From: DAOMFM01 sp035429825
GTDB taxonomy: Bacteria > Acidobacteriota > Blastocatellia > UBA7656 > JADIYM01
Reading direction: 5' to 3'
Length of the DNA: 22,569 nt
Assembly (NCBI GenBank): GCA_044224215.1
Contig: JBGAKX010000073.1
Span: 1-22,569, forward strand
Below the pieces are notes generated by a model, which made no database searches, was not told the DNA's origin, and saw nothing but the letters and a program-made list of their open reading frames with translations. Below are positions 1-6,558 of this stretch, piece after piece. A program made the position numbers and the translations under genes. Every line of letters begins with the position of its first letter. The stretch's first letter is position 1.

Positions 1-8
1 GAGAATAG

Positions 9-134
9 CCGGGGGTCGAGGAGCGAAGCGACGACGACCCCCGGAACGATGGAGAGCCGGTTGGACCCTGTAAGGGTCCGGCTACTGAACGCAACGCAGC
101 CACGAACCCCACTGCGTGGCAGAATTCGTGGCTG
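9..134. repeat. Cluster of three intergenic hairpins
   Basis: Three inverted repeats lie in tandem beyond the stop of the LolA-like gene. The first has 10-bp arms at 9-18 and 35-44 (CCGGGGGTCG / CGACCCCCGG). The second has 6-bp arms at 63-68 and 74-79 (GGACCC / GGGTCC) around a TGTAA loop, extended by AGCC at 55-58 and GGCT at 80-83. The third has 10-bp arms at 97-106 and 125-134 (CAGCCACGAA / TTCGTGGCTG) with a small inner hairpin at 112-122. None is followed by a clear T run on either strand. They could stop transcription or protect the 3' end of the minus-strand operon, or be REP-like palindromes. The pairing is seen directly; the role is inferred. Confidence 0.6.
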
Positions 135-162
135 TGTGCGGAAACGGGTGTGCCTGCTGTTG

Positions 163-873
163 TTAGCCCTTGATGACCTGCGCGCCGGCCGGAACGCTGA
201 TCTCAAACCGCTTGTCCGGCAGATCCACGTCCTTCTTCAACCCCGACAGCGTGATCGTGGTCTTGGCGCCCTTCTCCTGAATGTAGTACTTGACCGGGAG
301 CCAGGTCGTCTGGTCGATCCAGAGCAACAATCCCTGGACGCCGTCCGCTGGATCCTTTGGCTTGAGCGCGATCTGGGTCGCCGGTTTTCCATTCACCGGG
401 TCGTCGCCGAGGATCGTTATGTCATACCGGTCTCGCAGCTGTTTGGCCGCATCGCTGTATGCAAGCCCAAGGAAGCCGATCGATCGGTTCTTGTTGGCAC
501 CCGCGCGGCGGCTGGTCACGAACAACTGATTCAACTTGGGCTGGTAGATGCTGACCTTGTCGCCGACCACCGATACGGTTTCGGGAAACGGCTCCGTGTA
601 CTGAAGCAGTACACGCTCGGCGCCCTGCGGCGCGGCCTTGTACAGGACCGTTCCCGCCGAGTCCTCAACGACACCGAGGGTGCGGTCGACCTTGTGCTGG
701 GCGATACCCGCCTGCAGGGTCTTGAGGTCGCGGCCGGCCTGCTCCATCTTGGCAAGCACCGGGGCCATCATCTGTGCAGCGCCGGCGGCCTTGGCGGCCG
801 GCAGCATCCCTGGAATCCCGAGCGCTGCGGCAAGCGCCGCAGCGGCTGTGATCTTTGTGAGAACTTTCGTCAT
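163..873 (-). CDS. LolA-like periplasmic outer-membrane lipoprotein carrier
   Basis: The 236-residue product begins with a signal peptide: basic MTKVLTK, then an Ala/Leu-rich core and likely cleavage after the Ala-Lys-Ala-Ala stretch near residue 30. The mature part matches the LolA / outer-membrane lipoprotein-sorting fold, a half-barrel that carries acyl chains through the periplasm. Family-like segments are the strand series with SVVGDKVSIYQPKLNQ, the LLLWIDQTTWLPVKY segment where LolA proteins read the sugar- or lipid-like ligand face, and a closing strand ending RFEISVPAGAQV. It is the last gene of a minus-strand cluster with a Lol/MacB-type transporter, which supports a carrier role. 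The ATG at 871-873 has only a weak purine-rich site upstream. The exact cargo (lipoprotein or another lipid) cannot be read from the sequence. Confidence 0.78.
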   Translation of the reverse strand: MTKVLTKITAAAALAAALGIPGMLPAAKAAGAAQMMAPVLAKMEQAGRDLKTLQAGIAQHKVDRTLGVVEDSAGTVLYKAAPQGAERVLLQYTEPFPETVSVVGDKVSIYQPKLNQLFVTSRRAGANKNRSIGFLGLAYSDAAKQLRDRYDITILGDDPVNGKPATQIALKPKDPADGVQGLLLWIDQTTWLPVKYYIQEKGAKTTITLSGLKKDVDLPDKRFEISVPAGAQVIKG

Positions 874-922
874 AAGGTGTTCCGTCGTGGTCCCCTCAAC
901 TCTTCGAACTGTTCAACCCCCG

Positions 923-928
923 ACTATA
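923..928 (-). promoter_or_regulatory. Possible -10 element for the LolA-like gene
   Basis: On the minus strand TATAGT lies about 50 bases before the start codon of the LolA-like gene, in the 93-base gap after the small membrane protein. No good -35 is seen at 16-18 bases; a TTGGCG is present but only 14 bases away. The gene could therefore have its own weak promoter besides read-through from the operon. Confidence 0.3.
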
Positions 929-966
929 CAACGAACCCGACTCGCCAAGTTGTTGCCGTTTTGTTG

Positions 967-1281
967 TCATTCGCCTGGAAGCGTGCTCCAGACCTTGTAC
1001 GCCTTAATATGCCCGTCCGGTGTACGGATTATTTCAACCCGCTGGATCTCCTGCCCGCCGACGGCACCCGACAGGCTCTCGGCAGATCCATCCTTCACCG
1101 TATCGGCGGGAATCAGCGATTCCTTCAACGAACTGTTCCACCGCGGCCTGACCTCGGGATCGTCGAACACGCGAGCCGGGATCAGAAAGATAAAGCTGAG
1201 AATCGCGACGCACATCACGTCGTACTGCCAGCTGCCCCGCTCGTACGACCAGTACCAGATCTTTTTGAGAATCGTCAGCAC
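967..1281 (-). CDS. Small single-span membrane protein of unknown function
   Basis: I do not recognise this 104-residue protein. It starts at a GTG only 2 bases after the stop of the ABC ATPase, with an AAGGAG about 13 bases upstream, so it is almost certainly co-translated with the transporter. The first 20 residues are aromatic and basic (three Trp and two Tyr). One hydrophobic segment follows at about residues 21-39, and then a polar tail of about 65 residues. The tail ends with IQRVEIIRTPDGHIKAYKVW, which looks like a small beta hairpin. With a short cytoplasmic N-terminus the tail would face the periplasm. It may be an accessory subunit of the Lol-like transporter, but that rests only on position. 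Confidence 0.7.
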   Translation of the reverse strand: MLTILKKIWYWSYERGSWQYDVMCVAILSFIFLIPARVFDDPEVRPRWNSSLKESLIPADTVKDGSAESLSGAVGGQEIQRVEIIRTPDGHIKAYKVWSTLPGE

Positions 1282-1283
1282 GG

Positions 1284-2027
1284 TTACGGATGCGCTCCTT
1301 CCGACGGCGTCCTGCCCGGCGCCAGGATCATCTCGGTATGCTCCTCGGCCACGACGTGGCCGTCCCGCATGTGAATGATCCTGTTGGCGTACGCCGCCGC
1401 TTCCGGATTGTGCGTGATCATCACGATCGTCTGCCCCGTGCGTTCGTTCAGCTCCTTGAGCATCTGAAGCACGGACTCCGAGTTTTCCGAATCGAGATTC
1501 CCAGTTGGTTCGTCCGCCAGTATGAGCGCCGGGTCGTTGATGATCGCGCGCGCAATGGCCACGCGCTGCTGCTCTCCGCCCGAAAGCTCCAGCGGCTTGT
1601 GCTTCAGTTTACTTTCAAGCCCGAGGAGCCGCAATACATCACGCCGGTGGGCTGCGTCGCCGGCTCCCTTACCGAAGATGCGCTCCGCAAGCTTGAGGTT
1701 TCCCTCCGCCGTGAGCGTCGGAAACAGGTTGAACTTCTGGAACACGAACCCGATCTTGCGCCGCCGCACGTCGGTGCGCTTTGCGTCCGAGGCAGCCGTG
1801 ATCTCCTCGCCGTCGACCACGACGTTGCCGCTCGTGGGCGTCAGCAGGCCTCCGCACAGGTGCAGCAACGTCGACTTGCCGCATCCCGACGGACCCATGA
1901 TCGCGAGAAACTCGCCCTTGGGCACCTCGAGCGTCAGCCCGCGCAGCGCGTGCACGTCGACCTTGCCGATGTGGTAGGTCATCTTCAGGTCGTTCGTCTG
2001 GAGAATTGATGCCATTCGTTCCGCCAT
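1284..2027 (-). CDS. ABC transporter ATP-binding protein, LolD/MacB type
   Basis: This 247-residue ATPase powers the neighbouring permease from the cytoplasmic side of the inner membrane. All ABC motifs are intact: Walker A GPSGCGKST near residue 46, Q-loop FVFQKFNLFP, signature LSGGEQQRVAIARA, Walker B LILADEPTGNLDSE, and the switch His in MITHNPEAAAYANRI. The NLFPTLTAEGN segment and the DEPTGNLDS ending are typical of the LolD/MacB/FtsE group, which uses a mechanotransmission cycle rather than classic import or export. A second possible ATG lies five codons in. The gap to the upstream permease is 4 bases. The family is certain; LolD as opposed to MacB-like function is inferred from the lipoprotein-handling neighbours. 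Confidence 0.93.
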   Translation of the reverse strand: MAERMASILQTNDLKMTYHIGKVDVHALRGLTLEVPKGEFLAIMGPSGCGKSTLLHLCGGLLTPTSGNVVVDGEEITAASDAKRTDVRRRKIGFVFQKFNLFPTLTAEGNLKLAERIFGKGAGDAAHRRDVLRLLGLESKLKHKPLELSGGEQQRVAIARAIINDPALILADEPTGNLDSENSESVLQMLKELNERTGQTIVMITHNPEAAAYANRIIHMRDGHVVAEEHTEMILAPGRTPSEGAHP

Positions 2028-2031
2028 TCCG

Positions 2032-3168
2032 CTATTCGTAGCTCAGCGCCTTCACAGGATCAACATACGCGGCCCGCAGCGCCGGGTACAGCGCTCCGAC
2101 GGCGCCGCCGACAAGGCTGATCGCCGCCGATATCAGGATCCACCTCAGTTCAATGTCCACCTTCAGCGACGTTGCCGCCTGAATGCCGGCCCGCCCCGCC
2201 ACCGAGAGCAGCACGCCGACCACAACGCCGAGCGAGCTGATCAGCAGCGCCTCCTTGACGATCGCGACGACGATGAACGCCTTGCTCGCGCCGAGACTCC
2301 TCAGCACGCCGATCTCGCGCGTGCGCTCGATGATCGTCGTGTACATCGCCAGCAGGATCACCAGCGTCGAGATCACCGCCGCAAGCCTGACCACGACCGT
2401 CAGAAAGACCTCGAGCGACCCGATCGATCCCGACACAAGCGACGGCAGGTCGCGCGTCATCACGATCCGGTTGTTCGGATACTTTGACTTGAGCTCGGCC
2501 GCCACCAGTTCCTGGTCCTTGCTGTCCTTGCACTTCACGAGCAGAAACGAGCACTTCTCGGCGCCGTTGACCACGTACCGCTGCATCGTGTCGAGCGGCA
2601 GCTTCACCCGCGACCCGATCTCGGGCTCGTAGATCCCCACGATCGGTATGGGCCGCCCGAACAGCAGGATCTTGCTCCCCACGACGATCGGCTTGCCGTC
2701 GATGTCCTTCTTGTCGTGCGCGTACCTGGCGTCGACGACGACCTCTTCGCCAACTGGAACACGCCCCGAGACAACCCGCATCTCGGTCACCTTCTGGTAC
2801 GAGTCGAAGTCCACGCCCTCCAGGATCTCGAACCCGACGCCGGTCTGGCTCGTCTGCAGGTACTGCGCGACGGGACTGACCGCCGCGACGCCGGCGACCG
2901 CCTGAATGCGCGACGTGCCTTCCTTGATCGCGCGACCGTATATCGTGTCGAGCGTCAGCGCCTGCCCCGTCGCCGGCGAGATATCGCCCTCGGGATAGAA
3001 CATGATTTCCGCGAGCACATTCGCCTGACGCTCGGCCGTGTTCCGCAGCATCCCGTGCGCCAGTCCGACCGTCAGCACGGTCAGCACGACACCGAGCGCG
3101 ACACCCGTCACGCTGATCAGCGTGCGCAACGGACGGTGACGGACGTTTTCGATAACCAGACTATCCAT
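2032..3168 (-). CDS. ABC transporter permease, MacB/LolC-E (FtsX-like) type
   Basis: The 378-residue permease has the MacB/FtsX layout. The first membrane segment is at about residues 14-36 (LRTLISVTGVALGVVLTVL). A periplasmic domain of about 220 residues follows, and then three C-terminal segments beginning near residue 253. The cytoplasmic loop carries ERTREIGVLRSLGAS, the hallmark coupling sequence of this superfamily, and the end PALRAAYVDPVKALSYE is also characteristic. Only one permease gene is present, so the transporter is probably a homodimer, as in MacB and some LolF systems, rather than a LolC-LolE heterodimer. It lies 11 bases after the lipoprotein gene and 4 before the ATPase. 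It probably extracts a lipidated or periplasmic substrate and hands it to the LolA-like carrier. Confidence 0.9.
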   Translation of the reverse strand: MDSLVIENVRHRPLRTLISVTGVALGVVLTVLTVGLAHGMLRNTAERQANVLAEIMFYPEGDISPATGQALTLDTIYGRAIKEGTSRIQAVAGVAAVSPVAQYLQTSQTGVGFEILEGVDFDSYQKVTEMRVVSGRVPVGEEVVVDARYAHDKKDIDGKPIVVGSKILLFGRPIPIVGIYEPEIGSRVKLPLDTMQRYVVNGAEKCSFLLVKCKDSKDQELVAAELKSKYPNNRIVMTRDLPSLVSGSIGSLEVFLTVVVRLAAVISTLVILLAMYTTIIERTREIGVLRSLGASKAFIVVAIVKEALLISSLGVVVGVLLSVAGRAGIQAATSLKVDIELRWILISAAISLVGGAVGALYPALRAAYVDPVKALSYE

Positions 3169-3179
3169 GTGTGGTCCGG

Positions 3180-4193
3180 TTACTGCGGCTTTGGAGCGTC
3201 GGCGCCGCCGTTCGCCCGGATGACGTCCGCCCGCTTGTCGAGATCGATCTCGGGAAAATGCTCCTCGTTGTCGAGCTCGAACGCCTCGGCCGGTACGTCG
3301 CCGTCGATCGTAAGTGCTTTCGGTTCAAAGATCACGTCGACCGAATAGAGGTCCTGGACGCGCTCGATCGACACCCGCTCGGGCCACAACCGTCCGCCGG
3401 CGACGGCGCCGTACGCCTGATACCTGATCGACGTCGATAACCGGCCGTCCTCATACAGCTCCTGACGGGCAAGTGGCGTGCCGGAGGTGCAACGATCGAA
3501 CCACACGCGTCTGAGGACTGTCGCTTCGTGGCTGCCGGCGGTCTGTTCGAGGAGCGTCAGGACGTAGTAGCTGCGTATCACGTCGGCTCCGGCCTTCGAT
3601 CCCGACTTTGTGTCGCGCTCGGTCTGCTTGACCTCGTCGAGCACGTAGAGCTGGTTCGGATTGTCGAGTGGGAACCGTTCGACGAGGAACGCCTCCGTCA
3701 GGTGCTGCGGCCGGATGTTCGCGAGCGCACCCGCGCTCTGCAGCTGCGCGTCCTTGGACTGCATCGATGCGTCGACCCGCTTGTACCGGCCCTCGTTGCT
3801 TCCGACGATGAACTTCTGCTTGTCCTCGGGATAGTAGACCTTGACGCGGAACGTCGTCCCGTCCGACACCATGTCCGCGATGGTCTTGCCGATGAACGGC
3901 GCCTTAATCCTGAGCCGGATGTGGCCGGGCCGCGACAGCACGAGCGTTCCCGACGCTGCGGGGTACTCCTTGTTCCTGCCGATCTCGGCATCTCGCAAGT
4001 CCCGGAACTGCAGCGAGATCGACGCCTGCACCCGCTCGACCGACGCCATCGAGTTCACTCGCGCGACGAGCGCGGTGACGTCGAGCGGCCCTTCGACCGG
4101 AAGCGTTCTCGCGACCTTGACCGTGCGAACGCATCCCACGCTCACGAGGGTCAGGAAGAGCAGTGCGATGAGGACGCCGTGACGGTTCGACAT
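3180..4193 (-). CDS. Outer-membrane lipoprotein, LolB/DUF4292-like
   Basis: The 337-residue product starts at the ATG at 4191-4193. The frame stays open upstream, but that part is antisense to ilvE and is not coding. The N-terminus MSNRHGVLIALLFLTLVSVGC is a type II signal peptide with a lipobox ending at Cys21. The mature protein has a LolA/LolB-like half-barrel pattern: VERVQASISLQFRD, then GTLVLSRPGHIRLRIKAPFIGKTIADMVSDGTTFRV, a LolB-like 'lipoprotein is soft, membrane is hard' strand set, and a late strand pair LARQELYEDGRLSTSIRYQAY. It is the first gene of the cluster and has a good promoter. It may receive lipids or lipoproteins at the outer membrane from the LolA-like carrier. Family membership is moderate-confidence; the acceptor role is inferred. 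Confidence 0.82.
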   Translation of the reverse strand: MSNRHGVLIALLFLTLVSVGCVRTVKVARTLPVEGPLDVTALVARVNSMASVERVQASISLQFRDLRDAEIGRNKEYPAASGTLVLSRPGHIRLRIKAPFIGKTIADMVSDGTTFRVKVYYPEDKQKFIVGSNEGRYKRVDASMQSKDAQLQSAGALANIRPQHLTEAFLVERFPLDNPNQLYVLDEVKQTERDTKSGSKAGADVIRSYYVLTLLEQTAGSHEATVLRRVWFDRCTSGTPLARQELYEDGRLSTSIRYQAYGAVAGGRLWPERVSIERVQDLYSVDVIFEPKALTIDGDVPAEAFELDNEEHFPEIDLDKRADVIRANGGADAPKPQ

Positions 4194-4226
4194 GAGCGGG
4201 ATTACCGACCGAGTCACAAACCTCGC

Positions 4227-4256
4227 ACGGTAGCAGAGCGCGTTTCGCATTGTCAA
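4227..4256 (-). promoter_or_regulatory. Sigma70-type promoter of the Lol-like operon
   Basis: On the minus strand a perfect -35 TTGACA (4251-4256) is followed after 18 bases by TACCGT (4227-4232), which is preceded by a TG (extended -10). The start of transcription would be near 4220, giving a leader of about 27 bases before the lipoprotein ATG. It lies directly after the hairpin that closes ilvE. Confidence 0.65.
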
Positions 4257-4258
4257 AC

Positions 4259-4279
4259 CGAGCAGTGGCGCACTGCTCG
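4259..4279 (-). terminator. Hairpin after ilvE
   Basis: A perfect 9-bp stem (CGAGCAGTG / CACTGCTCG) with a 3-base loop lies 19 bases beyond the ilvE stop codon. On the minus strand it is followed by GTTTGACA, so the T run is short, and the -35 of the next operon begins within it. It probably separates ilvE from the Lol-like operon; whether it stops transcription fully is uncertain. Confidence 0.6.
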
Positions 4280-4297
4280 CGGTCGACCTCGAACGGC

Positions 4298-5257
4298 CTA
4301 GCTGCCCGCCTCGGCCGGTGCGCTCGCCGGGTGGCGGATCGGCGTCAGCCAGCCGTGAACATCCTCGCTCCGTCCGGCAGTCGCATCCAGGTACGCGCGC
4401 TGAAGCCGTTCGGTGACGGGGCCTCGCCGGCCCGCGCCAACGGTGATGCGATCGACGGAGCGGATCGGCGTGATCTCGGCCGCGGTGCCGCTGAAGAACA
4501 CCTCGTCGGCCACGTACAGCAGTTCGCGAGGAATGTTCGCCTGCTCGACCGGAATCCCCAGGTCTCCGCACAGCGTGATGATCGAATCTCGCGTGATCCC
4601 AGGCAGAATCGACGCGCCGAGCGGCGGCGTGTACACCTTGCCGTGCTTGACGATGAACACGTTCTCGCCGCTTCCCTCCGAGACGTACCCTTCGACGTCG
4701 AGCGCGATCCCTTCGACGTAGCCGTTCGTGATGGCCTCCATCTTGATCAGCTGCGAATTCATGTAGTTCGCGCCCGACTTGGCCATCGCGGGGAACGTGT
4801 TCGGCGCAAGCCGGGTCCAGCTCGAGACGCACACGTCGACGCCGGCCTCGAGAGCCTCCTCGCCGAGGTAGGCTCCCCACGCCCACGTCGCTACGTACAC
4901 CTCGACGGGCGCGGGGAACGGGTTGACGCCGAACGTGCCGTAACCGCGGAACGCGATCGGACGAATGTAACATCCATCCGTAAATGCATTCATTTCAACG
5001 AGATCGACACACACCTTGAGGAGCTCGTCGTGCGTGTAGGCCATCGGCATCCGGTAGATGTGGCACGAGTTCAGAAAGCGGCGCAGGTGGTCGCCGAGGC
5101 GGAAGATCGCCGAGCCTGTCTCGGTCTTGTAACAACGAACGCCCTCGAACAGCGACGATCCGTAGTTCACCACGTGCGACATCACGTGGATCTGGGCCTG
5201 ATCCCACGGTATCAGCTGCCCGTTGTGCCAAACCATTCGTCCGGTCTCTTGTGCCAT
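4298..5257 (-). CDS. ilvE: Branched-chain amino acid aminotransferase (class IV)
   Basis: IlvE transfers the amino group between glutamate and the 2-oxo acids of valine, leucine and isoleucine, using pyridoxal phosphate in the cytoplasm. The 319-residue protein aligns throughout with the enterobacterial enzyme. HVVNYGSSLFEGVRCY is near residue 29, and the PLP lysine is Lys160 in AKSGANYMNSQL. Glu194, which contacts the cofactor, lies in GYVSEGSGENVF. PGITRDSIITL, DEVFFSGTAAEITPIRSVD and GRRGPVTERLQRAY follow. The ATG at 5255-5257 has AGAAGGG about 7 bases upstream. It is a single-gene unit, divergent from dusB and closed by a hairpin. Confidence 0.95.
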   Translation of the reverse strand: MAQETGRMVWHNGQLIPWDQAQIHVMSHVVNYGSSLFEGVRCYKTETGSAIFRLGDHLRRFLNSCHIYRMPMAYTHDELLKVCVDLVEMNAFTDGCYIRPIAFRGYGTFGVNPFPAPVEVYVATWAWGAYLGEEALEAGVDVCVSSWTRLAPNTFPAMAKSGANYMNSQLIKMEAITNGYVEGIALDVEGYVSEGSGENVFIVKHGKVYTPPLGASILPGITRDSIITLCGDLGIPVEQANIPRELLYVADEVFFSGTAAEITPIRSVDRITVGAGRRGPVTERLQRAYLDATAGRSEDVHGWLTPIRHPASAPAEAGS

Positions 5258-5330
5258 GTAATGCCCTTCTGTGAGGAGGTGATGCTCGAATCGCGTGCGA
5301 CGAGGCGGGACCTTGCCGTTCGGACTCGTA

Positions 5331-5360
5331 ACTATACGGATCGCGTTCGCCGGGCGTCAA
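5331..5360 (-). promoter_or_regulatory. Sigma70-type promoter of ilvE
   Basis: On the minus strand TTGACG (5355-5360) and TATAGT (5331-5336) are separated by 18 bases. Transcription would start near 5324, giving a leader of about 66 bases. That leader contains ATCACCTCCT (5274-5283), identical to the anti-Shine-Dalgarno tail of 16S rRNA, between the start site and the true ribosome-binding site. Confidence 0.65.
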
Positions 5361-5392
5361 GATTCGGCCCCTTCGGGCGAAACCGGGGCCTA

Positions 5393-5401
5393 TGGTACGC
5401 T
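5393..5401 (+). promoter_or_regulatory. Extended -10 element of dusB
   Basis: TGGTACGCT is a TGn extended -10 with the TAnnnT pattern, ending 11 bases before the ATG at 5413. This predicts a transcript beginning a few bases before that ATG or at it. No convincing -35 is visible. The element overlaps the alternative upstream ATG at 5392, which argues against that longer start. Confidence 0.45.
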
Positions 5402-5412
5402 TTTTCGTTCCG

Positions 5413-6468
5413 ATGAAGACCGAGTACACCATCGCGGATCGCGTCCGCATCTCGCCAAACCTGATTCTCGCGCCGATGGCGGGCGTCACCGATTCGCCGT
5501 TCCGCCGGCTCATCAAGGAACTCGGCGGCGTCGGGCTGATCGTCACCGAGTTCGTGAGCGTCGAAGGTCTGACGCGCGGCAATCTCAAGACGCACCGGAT
5601 GCTGCGGTTTCTTCCCGAGGAGCGTCCGATCTCGATCCAGATCTTCGGCTACGACGCCACGCGAATGATCGAGGCTGCCGAGGTCGTCGAGGAGTCCGGC
5701 GCCGACATTCTCGACATCAACTGCGGCTGTCCGGCCAAGCGCGTCGTGCGCGGCGGAGGCGGGTCGAACCTCCTCAAGGACCTGCCGCAGCTCGAGAAGA
5801 TCCTGCGCGGCATCCGCAAAGTCGTCTCGATCCCGATGACGGTCAAGATCCGCACCGGCTGGAACGACGACCTGATCAACTGTGTCGACGTCGCGCGCCT
5901 GATCGAGGACTGCGGCGGACAGATGGTCGCGATCCACGGTCGCACGAAGGAGCAGGGCTACAAGGGCTGGGCCGACTGGGACCGCATTGCGGAGGTGAAA
6001 CGACACGTCGGCATCCCGGTGGTCGGTTCGGGCGACATCGTCACGCCGGCGGGCGCGCTCGCGCGGCTCGAGGAGACGGGAGTCGACGGCGTGATGATCG
6101 GCCGTGGCGCGATCGCGAATCCGTTCATCTTTCGCGAGGCGTATGCGCTCCAGCAGGGACGTCCGCTTCCCGTGCCGACGCTCGACGAGAAGTACGCGGC
6201 CGTGCTGCGGTACCACGAACTGCTCAGCGTCGATCTCCCCGAGAAGGCGATTTCGGGGAAGCTCAAGCAACTGTGCAACTACTTTACGAAAGGGCTGCCG
6301 GGTGGCGCCGAGTTCCGCGTCCAGCTGCTGAGATCGCAATCGGTCGCCGAGTTGCTCGAACGGCTCGACACGTACTTCAAGACCGACCAGGTGCGCGACG
6401 CGGTCGCCGCCGTCGTCACGCTCGACGACGAGGACTGGTCGTGCGACACGTACTGCTCGACGCCGTAG
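5413..6468 (+). CDS. dusB: tRNA-dihydrouridine synthase, DusB family
   Basis: The enzyme reduces uridine to dihydrouridine in the D-loop of tRNA using FMN and NADPH. The 351-residue product has the FMN barrel start NLILAPMAGVTDSPFRRLI. The catalytic Cys is Cys106 in DINCGCPAKRV, followed by VKIRTGWND, the HGRTKEQGYKGWADWD signature near residue 180, and the phosphate-binding GSGDIVTPAGALARLEETGVDGVMIGRGAIANPFIFRE. The C-terminal helical tRNA-binding domain is complete. I chose the ATG at 5413 over that at 5392 because the latter overlaps a likely -10 and neither has a Shine-Dalgarno site. The tail VTLDDEDWSCDTYCSTP is an unusual Cys-containing extension. Confidence 0.94.
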   Translation: MKTEYTIADRVRISPNLILAPMAGVTDSPFRRLIKELGGVGLIVTEFVSVEGLTRGNLKTHRMLRFLPEERPISIQIFGYDATRMIEAAEVVEESGADILDINCGCPAKRVVRGGGGSNLLKDLPQLEKILRGIRKVVSIPMTVKIRTGWNDDLINCVDVARLIEDCGGQMVAIHGRTKEQGYKGWADWDRIAEVKRHVGIPVVGSGDIVTPAGALARLEETGVDGVMIGRGAIANPFIFREAYALQQGRPLPVPTLDEKYAAVLRYHELLSVDLPEKAISGKLKQLCNYFTKGLPGGAEFRVQLLRSQSVAELLERLDTYFKTDQVRDAVAAVVTLDDEDWSCDTYCSTP

Positions 6469-6470
6469 AC

Positions 6471-6556
6471 GCAGAGCCGATCGCGTAAGCGATCGGGGGT
6501 GCTTGACGGCGAGCATGGCGCACGGTTACCCCGATCCCTGACGGGATCGGCTCTGC
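6471..6556. terminator. Twin hairpins between convergent dusB and TPR gene
   Basis: Two 8-bp hairpins with 4-base loops lie between the convergent stops. The first is CCGATCGC / GCGATCGG with loop GTAA (6477-6496). The second is CCGATCCC / GGGATCGG with loop TGAC (6531-6550). The outer sequences also pair: GCAGAGCCGATC at 6471-6482 is the exact reverse complement of 6545-6556, so one larger alternative structure can form. No long T run follows either arm. It probably acts as a bidirectional terminator or 3'-end stabiliser. Confidence 0.6.
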
Positions 6557-6558
6557 TA

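Noticed and set aside
63..79. GGAC...GTCC palindrome in the first hairpin cluster as a third LexA box
   Set aside because: The half-sites are 9 bases apart, not 4, and the sequence is a longer hairpin downstream of a gene rather than in a promoter.
4194..4973. Upstream extension of the lipoprotein frame to 597 codons
   Set aside because: The extra 260 codons cross the promoter and are out of frame with ilvE on the same strand; the lipobox signal peptide fixes the start at 4193.
5282..5416. 44-codon plus-strand frame with GGAGG, whose stop overlaps the dusB start as ATGA
   Set aside because: The GGAGG is only 2 bases from its ATG, too close to work, and the frame would be upstream of the likely dusB -10 element. 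The GGAGG is better explained as the complement of the ilvE leader sequence.
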